Source of the DNA: Aquilaria yunnanensis
Taxonomy: Eukaryota; Streptophyta; Magnoliopsida; Malvales; Thymelaeaceae
Assembly (NCBI GenBank): GCA_039654915.1
Contig: CM077594.1
Coordinates: forward strand, 11,126,001-11,190,000
DNA length: 64,000 bases
Direction of reading: 5' to 3'
The translations under genes and the position numbers were made by a program. Below are positions 33,240 through 42,676 of the stretch, piece after piece (within the stretch, counting starts at the first letter, position 1; each line of letters begins with the position of its first letter). Under the pieces are notes generated by a model. The model worked only from the letters and a program-made list of their open reading frames with translations. It did no database searches and was not told the origin of the DNA.

Positions 33240-33634
33240 CCCTGACCCAACTACTTAGAAATCAGAGGGAGCTCACCATCTTTTCCCCCGCTATATATTA
33301 TCTTCGCAGAGACTCCTACCCCAAAAAGAATTCTGGGCAAGTTAGCTTCCACACAATGTCAAAATCCCCTCTGCTTTTCTTCATTTATACTCTCCTCCGT
33401 TCTAATTTCCATTCTTATAGTCTGTCTTACCGGTTCCAAATTTTCATCCTTATAGTATGTCTTACCGATTCCAATTTCCATCCTTATAATTTGGCTTACA
33501 ATGATGGCGGACACTACACTGTGATATTAATAACTGTGTGGAGGTTGCTGTTATTGTGATATTAATTCCAGTGAGGATTTCGCTTTCACTATGATATTAA
33601 TCAGCACTTTCAACACCAACTTCATTTGGGAGGG
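33240..33634. other. Gene-free stretch with short tandem repeats
   Basis: 33405-33500 holds three ~35-bp copies around TTCCATYCTTATAGTNTGTCTTACCG. 33515-33600 holds three copies of GTGATATTAAT spaced about 30 bp apart. No gene. Confidence 0.5.
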
Positions 33635-34140
33635 TAAGATCAGCAAGATTAGTAGGATTCTTGGATTGAGCAATGATCCAAATTCCTTTCTTTACTAAGC
33701 CACCAAAGGTCAGTTTTGCCATACAAAGAAAAGGTCAGTTTCATGGTCCATACTTCCAAATCAACCAATGGCCTCACATTAAAAGTGGTATCACGTTAAA
33801 GCTAACGTTTGCCGGGTTGTCAGAGTCACCCCTTTACACTGAAAATGACAATGTTACCCGGATCAAGGCCTTCCAGAGGAGCATTGCAGCTTCCTTCTCC
33901 CAGCTAGAAATTCATGCAAGGAATTAGAAGATCATGTTATCTCATATGGGAAAGGGATGGGAATGACCCAATACTTTTCCAACAAACTTATCATCCTCGT
34001 AGGCCGTACTTCATTCCGCTACAAACGTTGGTGGTGGACACAGCTGGTGCTACCTTTTGGGTGCAGTTCGAGCCATGTGAGAGATGTTTCCAGCAAAGGT
34101 CACCCATGTACAATTATGACAATAGAAACTGAAAAAATTG
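33635..34140 (+). pseudogene. Aspartic protease pseudogene, copy 3 (rearranged)
   Basis: A stray middle segment (33640-33710, reading SRILGLSND, then FLY) sits directly before the N-terminal region. From 33747: SFMVHTSKSTNGLTLK, then after a frameshift SPLYTENDNVTRIKAFQRSIAASFSQLEIHARN. At about 34031 the active-site motif reads VVDTAGATFWVQFEPCERCF, with DTA in place of DTG. The match stops abruptly near 34120, where unrelated repeat sequence begins. This is the paralogue of the copy at 2907. Confidence 0.7.
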
Positions 34141-34366
34141 GCCTGGAGATCATAGATTAGGCGCATATTTTGTTGTTGAAAAGCACCCAAAATGTAGACA
34201 CTGTTAGCTGCTGGAAGCAGAGCCAGGCAGAAGTAATTATTGCCATAAAATGCATAAACTTGCTGGGGACCTGGTACTTACCTCCCTAAAAAACATAAGT
34301 CATAAGAAGCTAGTAAAAAGTGTGTCGTTTGGGTTCTGATTTGAGTAATAGTAGTCGAACCCTTGA
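34140..34366 (-). repeat. ~230-bp repeat unit, inverted copy
   Basis: It matches the complement of 35212-35465 and 35625-35890 (shared words: ACACTGTTAGC, GCAGAAGTAATTATTGCC, ATAAAATGCAT, GTACTTACCTCCC). It replaces the middle of the protease palindrome in this block. Confidence 0.75.
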
Positions 34367-34589
34367 ATATAAATGTATTAAGTCCAGCAAATTTATAATA
34401 AATGTTAAATATATTTGTAATGCACTAGTAAGGAGAATCTGGGCCTAAACTATAAAAAAAAAAAGACCAAGCAACCAAAGTCCACGAAAAACCATTCTGT
34501 GTACTCTAGTAGTCGAATATCAAAAGTACCAACTTCAAACCCAATAGTATGACTTTCAATGTGGACATCCAATAAAGTAAGGTGGAAGT

Positions 34590-35212
34590 TGGGAATGAAC
34601 AGTGAAATTAAATGTGTGCTCTGGACACCTAGTGGTGAGGGAGGAATATCTTGCCTAAATCAAAGAAAATAATGCGGGGCAATTCCTTGGATGTCAGAGC
34701 CTACGCAATAGGAGTATTGGTTTTCGAATTGTTGGGTGGCTTAGTAGGGAAAGGACTCTCGTGTGTGGTTCATTCTAAGAATCCCGCTAATCTGGCTATT
34801 TACATCCAAAGTCATGTTGGTGCTGTGAGTGCACTCGACCAATTTCTCACCAAGTGGCCGTGGTGGATTGGTGGCGACAAGGAAATTGTCAAAAGTAGCC
34901 TTACCTACAGCCAGAGTGAGTGAGCGACAAGACTTAGGCTCACACCATAATAGTGAAGATAGTGACATCGACCCCTCTCACACTGATATGGATACCCCTG
35001 GCAAAGTGGATGATCGTAAGCCAAAAAACGAAAGGAGGTGAAAAGTTGAGGGTTGTACATGGGTGACCTTTGTTGGAAACATCTCTCACATGACTCAAAC
35101 TACACCCAAAAGGTAGCACCATCTGTGTCCACCGCCAGCGTTTGTAGCAAATTCTGGCTGCCTATGCTCATTTGCACGGTGTAGCGGAATGAAGTACGAC
35201 CTTAATAGATTC
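34590..35212 (-). pseudogene. Aspartic protease pseudogene, copy 4
   Basis: Minus strand from about 35140: VDTDGATFWV, stop, FESCERCFQQRSPMYNPQLF, HPLCQGYPYQCERGRC, then HYLHYYGVS. After a frame change, ATFDNFLVATNPPRPLGEKLVECTHSTNMTLDV and SQISGILRMNH follow. The catalytic motif is DTDG instead of DTGS. It is the paralogue of the copy at 4085-5151. Several stops and frameshifts. Confidence 0.7.
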
Positions 35213-35990
35213 CTATTTAGGGGTTCGACTACTATTACTCAAATCAGAACCCAAACGACATACCTTTTACTAGCTTTTTATCCATGACTTACATTTTTTA
35301 GGGAGGTAAGTACTAGGTCCCCGACGAGTTCATGCATTTTATGGGCAATAATTACTTCTGCCTAGCTCCACTTTTGACGGCTAACGGTGTCTACATTTTG
35401 GGTGCTTTTCAACAACAAAACATACGCCTAATCTTTGATGTCCGGGCTAATTTTTTTAGTTTCTATTGTCACAATTGTACTAAGGAGGGTGTTTTCCATA
35501 GCTAGCTTGCTAATTTACTATTCTTTTTTTTTATTCCCATGTGTTTGCGTTGTGTTCGCTATTGTGCTGCTTATTTTCATTGCTATGCTCATTTGCACGG
35601 TGTAGCAGAACGAAGTACGGCCTTAATACATTCCTATTAAGGGATTACTATTACTTAAATCAGAACCCAAACGACACACCTTTTACTAGCTTTTTATCCA
35701 TGACTTATGTTTTTTAGGGAGGTAAATACTAGGTCCCCAGTGAGTTCATGCATTTTATGGGCAATAATTAATTCTGCCTGGCTCTGCTTTCGACGGCTAA
35801 CAGTGTCTACATTTTGGGTGCTTTTCAACAACAAAATTTTGTGCCTAATCTATGATCTCTAGGCCAATTTTTTCAGTTTTTATTGTCACAATTGTACTAA
35901 GAAGGGTGTTTTCCATAGCTAGCTTGCTAATTAACTATTCCCTTTTTTAGTCCCATGTGTTTGCGTTGTGTTAGCTATTGTGCTGCTTAT
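35165..35990 (+). repeat. ~420-bp tandem duplication
   Basis: 35165-35582 and 35583-35990 are direct copies. Each runs from TATGCTCATTTGCACGGTGTAGC through CTTTTTATCCATGACTTA and CAATTGTACTAAG to GCTAGCTTGCTAATT. The first block (5.2-5.4 kb) has only a partial single copy, so the duplication arose after the blocks separated. Confidence 0.8.
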
Positions 35991-36940
35991 TTTCATTGCG
36001 TCTGTGTCTCTACTCCTCTGTCTCTTTAACAAGCTAGATCCTGTTATTAAGAAACCTAATGTTGGATGGAATTCCAATGGCAATTGCGAAATCCTTCTTA
36101 ATTTTTATCTAATTGTTTTTTTAATCTTTGAACTTTTTAAGGCCTACTATTATGTAATGCCTATTGAAGCACTTGATGCATCCCTTCTTCTTCTTCTTCT
36201 TCAATATTAACTCCGATAAATCAACTTAACATTTGGATTTTTCAAAGCCATATTACGTACGTTCGCCCAAAAAAGATTAAAAATTTGATATTTGAATTTG
36301 AATTCAAGTGGATAATTCATTGATTTACTTGTCTAAATGTCCTAATGATGCAAATTCTTAGTCATTATGCAATTCTTCTTCAAGCCCCGTTAAATTGAAA
36401 AGAAAAAGAAGCTGCCCTAGCTTGCCCACATCAGTAGACCTTGCGTTCAAACTTTTTCTCAATGACCCAAGCTGGGCAAGGAGGGCTAGGTCTGGGTGGT
36501 CTGGCCCAACTAACACCTCTAATGTGGTCACGCTTCTTCAATGGAGGAATAGTTAAGCTTATATTAAAACATTGTTAAGAACGAAGTGGTTGATTCTAGA
36601 AATGGCATAATCTGACCTCGACTTCAAAACCTGGCCTGACCAACTTGAACCCAAGTCTGGCCTAACCCGAGTTGACTAAAAAAGCCAATGACTTAAACCT
36701 AACTATACCCAACCCGACCTGGACATGAACTCGATTGAAACAAGACCTGAACATGAATAACCCAAACTTGAATTACCCAAATCTGAATTGGACTAAACTC
36801 AATATAACTTGATAACTAGACCCGATAAGACTCAATTTTAGCCTAAATCAACATAAATATATTGTTGGTAAAGATGTAGAAATTTGTGTTTTTTATGCTT
36901 ATTTATCCAAAATGCACATCAATTATGACCATAAAATTTA
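35991..36940. other. Non-coding stretch matching 5.38-6.55 kb
   Basis: AT-rich; shares ATTAAGAAACCTRATG, GCAATTGCGAAATCC and a GTCTGGGTGGTCTRGCCCA motif with the first block. A short open frame at 35968-36210 is hydrophobic but follows no known family and is not conserved as a frame in the other copy. Confidence 0.5.
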
Positions 36941-37322
36941 AGAAACTATAAACTCTAAACCCTAAACCTAAACCCAAAACCCTAAAACCCTAAACATTTA
37001 CCCTAACTTAAACTATAAGCCCTTAATCTTAATTATAAACCATGTACCTAAACCTAAACCTTAAACCTTAAATCCAAAGCCCTAACTCTAATTGAAACCT
37101 TAACCTTTAACATAAACCTAAACCCTAAAATTAACTATAAATTCTCAACCCTAGTCCCTAACCCTAAACTCCTAAACTCTAACCTTAAAACCCTAAACCC
37201 TAAACCTTAACAATTACTCTTATGTCTAACCCCTACCTAAACCTTAACACTTAATTTTATTCTTCACCCTTATCTTAAACCATAACAACTTAATCCCAAC
37301 CCTTACACTAAAGCTTAAATTT
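36941..37322 (+). repeat. Degenerate telomere-like (CCCTAAA)n array, copy 2
   Basis: ACTCTAAACCCTAAACCTAAACCC grading into variants, aligned unit by unit with 6578-6965. This shows the patch was present before the block was duplicated. Confidence 0.8.
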
Positions 37323-39266
37323 TCTCTTTTATTACTTTTCATATTTAATAAGTCTTATATTTGAGGGCTTTCATATTTAATAATTTCCATTTTTTTGGAA
37401 CATTTATATTTAATAAGTTTCATATTCAATAACTTTCATATTTAATAAGTTTCATATTCAATAACTTTCATATTTAGTAAGTTTCATATTTGAGTTCTTC
37501 TAAAATAAGTAACTTGTAAGATTGATGATCTTGATAGGCAATTATCAAAATTACAACATTGGCCTCTAAACTTTTAAGTATAATGTAATAAGGTGCCTTA
37601 ATTTTGAAAATTTTCATTTTAGTCACCTACAACATGGGTCCTTAAGCTTCTTAAACCTTTGCATTTCACCCAAAATTTTTAAAAATTTACAATTTAGTCA
37701 CTAATAGTGTAATAGTGAACTAGATTCATATTTCATAACAATTTCATAGTAACAATTGGATATCATAGGAAATTTTATGGAATATGGTAAAAAGAATTTT
37801 ATAAATTTTTTAATTAAACATACTAAGAAAAAAAATTAAATTAATTGCATAAAAAATTGAATTGTTTAATTTAAAATTTAACAATAACTAAAAAAAACTG
37901 AATCAGTTAAATGATTTCACCATATACATCGATAACCCAAATAAACCTGACTGGCCAACTCGAGTTTGGCTTGAAACTGAAATAACCTAACCTAAAATTA
38001 TTCGAGATTGAAATCGACCCAACCTGTATTGAACCTGAATCCAAATAAACCTGGCCCAACCCGAACCCAAACCTGAAATATGCTAATAAAAAATTAACTC
38101 CAACCTAAATGACCTAATCCAAACTTGATTCGATCCACCCAATTACAATCCCTAGTTGATTCTTATATGTTTATATAATGAATCTATTAAAATATCAAAC
38201 TTCAGACAATTCGATGATAAATCAAGAAATCACATCACAATATATAAAGAAAAGAAACATCTTGAAATCATGTGAGATTTAACACTCCCAATTAACCAGC
38301 TTGCGTGTACAACTAGAATAAGAAGTGTTAACAAAGCTACCATGGCCAAACAACTAACAAGAGAGATAGGGGTTAATAGAGTTCAAATACTATGTGAAAA
38401 TAGCCAATTTAATTTGTCGGAATGGAACAAATTTCATCATAATAAATAGACATATGGAACCCTTTTATTGGACCGTATAAGATTTAATAGAAATATAAAA
38501 AATGGTTTCGGTATTAAATCGTAAAAAATGGACACTTAGGAATTATTTAAGTGGAACAAAAACAATTAGTAGGAATAACAATGATATAGCATGAAATAAG
38601 AAAGAATGTCCAACAACTTAGAGTCCTTATGTATCCTTTAAAAGTGGCTTTAATTGTCTCACAGTCTACGAGAAAGATAGGCAAATTGAGACCATTTATT
38701 TATGTGGGCTTATGGAAAAGTATGGATGAGTTTAGGTAAAACAGTATATACTTACCTTGTAGGTGAATGAAAGGTTTGCGGTGGGTATTGGGTGTTACTG
38801 GTCGACAAACATGTATAACACGTCAACCTATATATTGCCATATTTATTTTTTATACTTATTTGAATTAAACACGAAAGCAATCATAAAACTTACAAATAA
38901 ATGTGTCTCTTAAAATAAATACAATTATTCAAGAACAAATATACTCTTTATAAAGAATACAATTGTTAAAAGGGACATAATTCTTTAAATTTTAATCAAT
39001 TTCTAAAATTAATTAAATTTAAATAATAAAAATATATTTTCATTTGTGTGTAGCTTACAAATTACACATAAAACTTAAAAATTCTCCATCAAGGAAGAGC
39101 TTTGGACTGTGAGTAAAGAAGGAATTATTACGGCGTGTAAGAGCGCTTGCTTGGCATTTAATTTGGACTTGTTTTGTTGCGAGGATGAGTTTGGGAGGCC
39201 AGGCCTAATATGAGTAGCCAAAGTTGTTTAAGAAGGCTTATTTTTGGTAATATAGCTACGCATATG
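37323..39266. other. Non-coding stretch matching 6.97-8.94 kb
   Basis: About 1.9 kb without a gene, alignable by eye with the first block to GCTACGCATATGAT (39252-39266 against 8923-8935). At that point the two diverge: this copy jumps straight to the 3' end of the hAT-like element. Confidence 0.55.
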
Positions 39267-39285
39267 ATAAACCAAAGGACTCTAG

Positions 39286-39492
39286 GCAGAAACTCAGCTT
39301 TAATAACTTGGGTCCGTGTTCCAATGAACCGCAACTGTTACTACTTATAAGATTCTGAGCTCAGTTGACCTTTTTATTATTTTAAATAGTTTTAATTTTT
39401 GCAATTATTTGTGGTCATGCTTCTGTTGTGATGAATTATGGATACAGTTTTGCACGTTTGTATCTTGCGGGCAGCGTCAGGGAGCATTGAAG
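39286..39492 (+). pseudogene. Truncated snoRNA array fragment (array B)
   Basis: It begins with the 3' end of the hAT-like element (CTTTAATAACTTG), then the 3' half of U18 (GGTCCGTGTTCC...GATTCTGAGCTC). It continues to GGGAGCATTGA, where the U25-like unit stops inside its C box and array C begins with AGAGCCCAACG. It is a relic of a further duplication. Confidence 0.7.
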
Positions 39493-39880
39493 AGCCCAAC
39501 GTCTAAGAATTAAGAGAAAAGCCCAAAGATGAAGTTTTCAATGAAACCCAAACTTATCCAATGCTTCAGCTGGAAAAGTGAATGATCAGTGAAGAGCCCA
39601 ACGTCTGAGAATTAAGAGAATTGGGTCACCTCCGAGTCTTCCAGCCCAATAGATATAAAAGGATATTGGAGCCATTTCGTAATGTCAGCTTCAGAAAGAG
39701 AACAGAACTTCGTCCAGGGTTTATGAGAAGCCGCCGCCAGGATGAGCTATATGACAGAACCCAACACTCCTCAAACTAAACACAGTTCAAGCCGTGGCTG
39801 GCTCCAGGGTTAGGGTATCTGGGCTTGCTCAATTTCCTTCCTCTTTTTTTAAAGGTCTCTGTTTTTCTATGGTTGTTCAT
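39484..39880 (+). promoter_or_regulatory. Probable promoter and leader of the intact snoRNA array
   Basis: Two direct copies of AAGAGCCCAACGTCTNAGAATTAAGAGA (about 39489 and 39593). Site-II-like AGCCCA/GGGTC words follow and a TATA-like TATAAAA lies at 39654-39660, then CCAGGGTTTATG and CCAGGGTTAGGG, which are telo-box-like. Site II plus telo-box combinations are typical of plant ribosomal-protein and snoRNA promoters. The first C/D unit starts about 230 bp downstream of the TATA-like motif. Inferred. Confidence 0.55.
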
Positions 39881-39886
39881 GGCCGG

Positions 39887-39965
39887 CAATCAGGTGATGA
39901 GAAAAAACTGCAACAATATGACGAATTTGTTCCATGATTCGTAGTATTTAAGTCTCTGATGGTCT
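39887..39965 (+). ncRNA. Box C/D snoRNA, 18S rRNA guide
   Basis: C box GTGATGA (39894-39900), D box CTGA (39956-39959), a D'-like ATGA (39918-39921) and a C'-like ATGATT. The segment before D', AACTGCAACAA (39906-39916), is complementary to TTGTTGCAGTT. From memory, that sequence is in the conserved 18S region leading to AAAAAGCTCGTAG. The D'-box rule would place methylation on a U of that stretch. The terminal stem is short (AATCA/TGGT). First of four units on this strand. Confidence 0.7.
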
Positions 39966-40043
39966 GGTCTCTTGTTTGTTTTTGTTTCTGGGTTTCATTG
40001 GTTGCTCATTTTAATTTCTTATAGTATTTCTTACTTATCGTCG

Positions 40044-40117
40044 GAGACGTGATGAATTGTTCTTATTGGTCCGTGTTTCTGAAAAACCGTGACTGTTACT
40101 TTTAAGATTCTGATCTC
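40044..40117 (+). ncRNA. U18: U18 box C/D snoRNA
   Basis: Terminal stem GAGA/TCTC, C box GTGATGA (40049-40055), D' box CTGA (40079-40082), D box CTGA (40110-40113). The guide TTGGTCCGTGTTT immediately upstream of D' is complementary to AAACACGGACCAA of large-subunit rRNA. The layout and guide match U18 as known from animals, fungi and plants, which directs 2'-O-methylation in 25S/28S rRNA. It lies 78 bp after the previous D box, on the same strand. Confidence 0.9.
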
Positions 40118-40355
40118 AATTGCCTTTAAGTAATTTCAAATGCTTTTGGTTTTCATCTTGGTTTTTGCAATTAGTTGTGGTTCGTGCTTCTGTTGTGATG
40201 ATTACGAATATAATTCGCATGTCAGACTTCAGAGATTTTTTTTACCAAAAAAACCAATGAGAAGGAAAATTCGTTTCAACTGAGCAGAAGCAACGCCTTC
40301 GAAAGCTTGTGTTTCTTGTTTGTGTCTTTTATTTTTGGGGAAACGGGCAGCGTAA

Positions 40356-40442
40356 AGGAGCATTGATGAGTCAGTACAGACCTGTAATGAATTTGCGGGA
40401 ATGATCGCAGCTCATTTAGAACATCTAAGGGACTGAGCTCCT
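40356..40442 (+). ncRNA. U25-like double-guide box C/D snoRNA
   Basis: A perfect 6-bp terminal stem AGGAGC/GCTCCT, C box TTGATGA, D'-like ATGA (40387-40390), C'-like ATGAT, D box CTGA (40433-40436). The D' guide ACAGACCTGT is the one used by U25 (18S ACAGGTCTGT). The D guide AGAACATCTAAGGG complements 18S CCCTTAGATGTTCT, which lies only a few bases downstream in the same rRNA stretch. It therefore appears to guide two nearby 18S 2'-O-methylations. The assignment to U25 is by guide sequence only. Confidence 0.85.
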
Positions 40443-40520
40443 TCGAATGCTAGCCCAGAATTTCTTCTTTTTGCTGTTTTCCCTTTCGGAGGTTCTGGTT
40501 GTAATATGTTGTTTAGTAAG

Positions 40521-40647
40521 GAGTCGATGATGATAAAATGTAAGGCTTGTTTCTCAAAAACATTCGCAGTGGCCGCCTAAGAGCTTTCGCCTTCGCCGGG
40601 CTTGAGAGCTTGTGCTGCTTCAATCCTTCCTTGGATGTCTGAGACTC
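40521..40647 (+). ncRNA. U14: U14 box C/D snoRNA
   Basis: Terminal stem GAGTC/GACTC, C box ATGATGA (40527-40533), domain A ACATTCGCAGT (40560-40570) complementary to 18S ACTGCGAATG, and CTTCCTTGGATGT followed by D box CTGA (40639-40642), complementary to 18S ACATCCAAGGAAG. At 127 nt it has the usual plant U14 length. U14 is needed for 18S processing and also guides a methylation. The GC-rich middle (CGCCTTCGCCGGGC) can form the plant-type internal hairpin. It has no counterpart in array A. Confidence 0.93.
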
Positions 40648-41880
40648 GTCTTAGTTACACTATGGTTTCTGTTTCTTGCTTACTGTCTTTCGCCTTTGCT
40701 ATAGAAATCTGTTCTTTTATCTTGTTTTTGTTTTATTGTTTCTCTTTTATGATAAGGTCAAAACTGCTCATAATGACCGAGTGAAAGAATAAATGGAATT
40801 AAACAAGGATTCTGGTCCTCTTCTGTGGTTCTTATCTCATGTTACAAATCTGAAACATTTTGGTAGACAGAAGACTGGGTTTTCCTCTTCTATAGGAACT
40901 CTGTGCGGGGTTAAGCTGACCTCCTTTTCCCATGCATGAGGATCAAGTTGTGTTACTGTGGCTCCAATTATAGATCTTTCCTGTGGACTTGGGCTCGTGG
41001 CTTGGGTTCGAAATACCATTTTAGCTGGAGGTTTGCGGATATTGGGTTCAAGAACTCTTCATTTTCGTATGGCCTTGGTTTCTGCACCAAGAGCTTAATG
41101 TGGCTCTCTACTTTGCAAGGCAAACTCAGTCATGATCCTTGGATGTTCTAATCTGCTACAGCCCTCGGTAGAAGTTTGAGCAACTGTAGAAATCCGTCAG
41201 TTTACTACTAGTTTTACATCGAGTAGATATTGTATTTGTAATTTGTCTTGCAGCTGTTAACAGGGCACTTGTTCTTGTATGGTGGAGCCTGCGCTACTTT
41301 ATTTTTCTGTTAATCCTTTTTTTATTTTGGGTTATCAGAAGAAGAAAATGAAGAGAGTTTTGAAATTTGACATTCAAACAAGGGGTTCGGTTTTTCCTAG
41401 TTCACAAAAAACTGCGTGACACATTTATTATGGAGTTGATCTTAATGGATCGACCCATTCAACTTTAAGCCCTCAACCGAGTATAATACTGTGCCATATT
41501 AAAAACTGAAGTAATTTTTTAATTTCAAAAGATTTCGATTCCTTCTCAACCAACGATCTATACTCACGATGGACTAACACTATTAATCATGTAAAGGGAG
41601 AAACATAGGATGCTGGTCATGTTGGTAACAGGAGAAATGGGGATCGCCACCGCTCCTCTCTCCTTTCCCAAGTGCAAGTGCAAACTTTACTTTTTGATCG
41701 GTTCACCTGTACTGGCCATAGTTGACTCCAGAAGCAATAACCAATGCACTAGTATTTTCTTGGAGGTGAAGCTGGAACTTTCTATAATACCCACAGGTAG
41801 TAATGCCCCCCAATTGTAATTGTTGATTTCAGCTTAGCAGGGAAACGGGAAACCGTGTGACTGGGATAATAGGTGAGGGA
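40648..41880. other. Downstream flank of the snoRNA array
   Basis: Gene-like base composition, but no long or family-like frame and no further convincing C/D or H/ACA unit. It may hold the 3' part of a non-coding snoRNA host transcript; a possible splice acceptor (TTGTCTTGCAG) lies near 41254. Function unknown. Confidence 0.4.
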
Positions 41881-42238
41881 GGAGAAAGAAAAAAAGTGAT
41901 AAAAAATTTGAAAAAGTAAAAAAAATTTTAAAAAGTGAAATTTCTTTTAAAAAAATGATTAACTGTAAAAAAAATTGATAAAATTTAAAAAAGTGAGAAA
42001 TGTTAAAAAATTGATAATTTTTTTTAAAAAGATATTAAAAATAAAAAAAGTGATAAATAATTATAAAATGTAATAAATAATTTTTTATTTGCCTTTTAAA
42101 AATATTTTTCAATTTTTTAACATTTATCACATTTTCTTTATTTTATCGCTTTTTTTATACATTTAATCGCTTTTTTTTTTTTTTTTAATTTTATCACTTT
42201 TTTGTACATTTAATCGCTTTTTCTTACGGTTTATCGCT
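41881..42238. repeat. AT-rich inverted repeat (hairpin-forming)
   Basis: Left half rich in AAAAAGTGATAAAA (about 41888-42065), right half rich in TTTTATCACTTTTT / TTTATCGC (about 42090-42235). The two pair imperfectly over more than 100 bp. It abuts the GTGACC satellite directly, and may be the terminal part of the same composite repeat. Confidence 0.6.
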
Positions 42239-42676
42239 GAAGTTACCTTCGTTGTGACCGGGCCACGTTCAAGGTAACCTAAAAATGAAACCAGGTCACG
42301 TCGAAGATACCTTCGACGTGACCGGGTCACTTTGAAGGTAATTTAAAAAAGTGACCGGGTCACCTCGAAGTTACTTTCGTTGGGACCGGGTCACGTTTAA
42401 GGTTACCTTCAAAGTGACCCGGTCACAACGAAGGTACCTTTCACGTGACCCGGTCACATTTTTAGGTTACCTTTAACGTGACCCGGTCACAACGAAGATA
42501 CCTTCAACGTGACTTGGTCACACTTTTAGGTTACCTTCAAAGTGACCAGGTCACAACGAATGTACCTTTGACGTGACCCGGTCACATTTTTAGGTTACCT
42601 TCAAAATGACCCGGTCACAATGAAGGTACTTTGGAGGTGACCCGGTCACAGTTTTAGGTTAGTTTAAAAGTGACCC
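42239..42676. repeat. Palindromic 31+33-bp satellite array, left part
   Basis: Alternating units GTGACCCGGTCACAACGAAGGTACCTTC-N3 (31 bp) and GTGACCCGGTCACATTTTTAGGTTACCTTC-N3 (33 bp). Units are made of palindromes (GTGACCCGGTCAC, GAAGGTACCTTC, AGGTTACCT). Before about 42400 the units run in the opposite orientation (CGTTGTGACCGGG), after it in this one, so the array has an inversion point. It is interrupted at 42677 by the solo LTR. Confidence 0.9.

Noticed and set aside
35968..36210. 80-codon hydrophobic frame
   Set aside because: The paralogous sequence at 5.4-5.6 kb does not keep the frame open.
40221..40300. Fifth C/D-like unit (AATGAG...CTGAGC)
   Set aside because: Boxes are too close together, there is no terminal stem and no rRNA-complementary guide.
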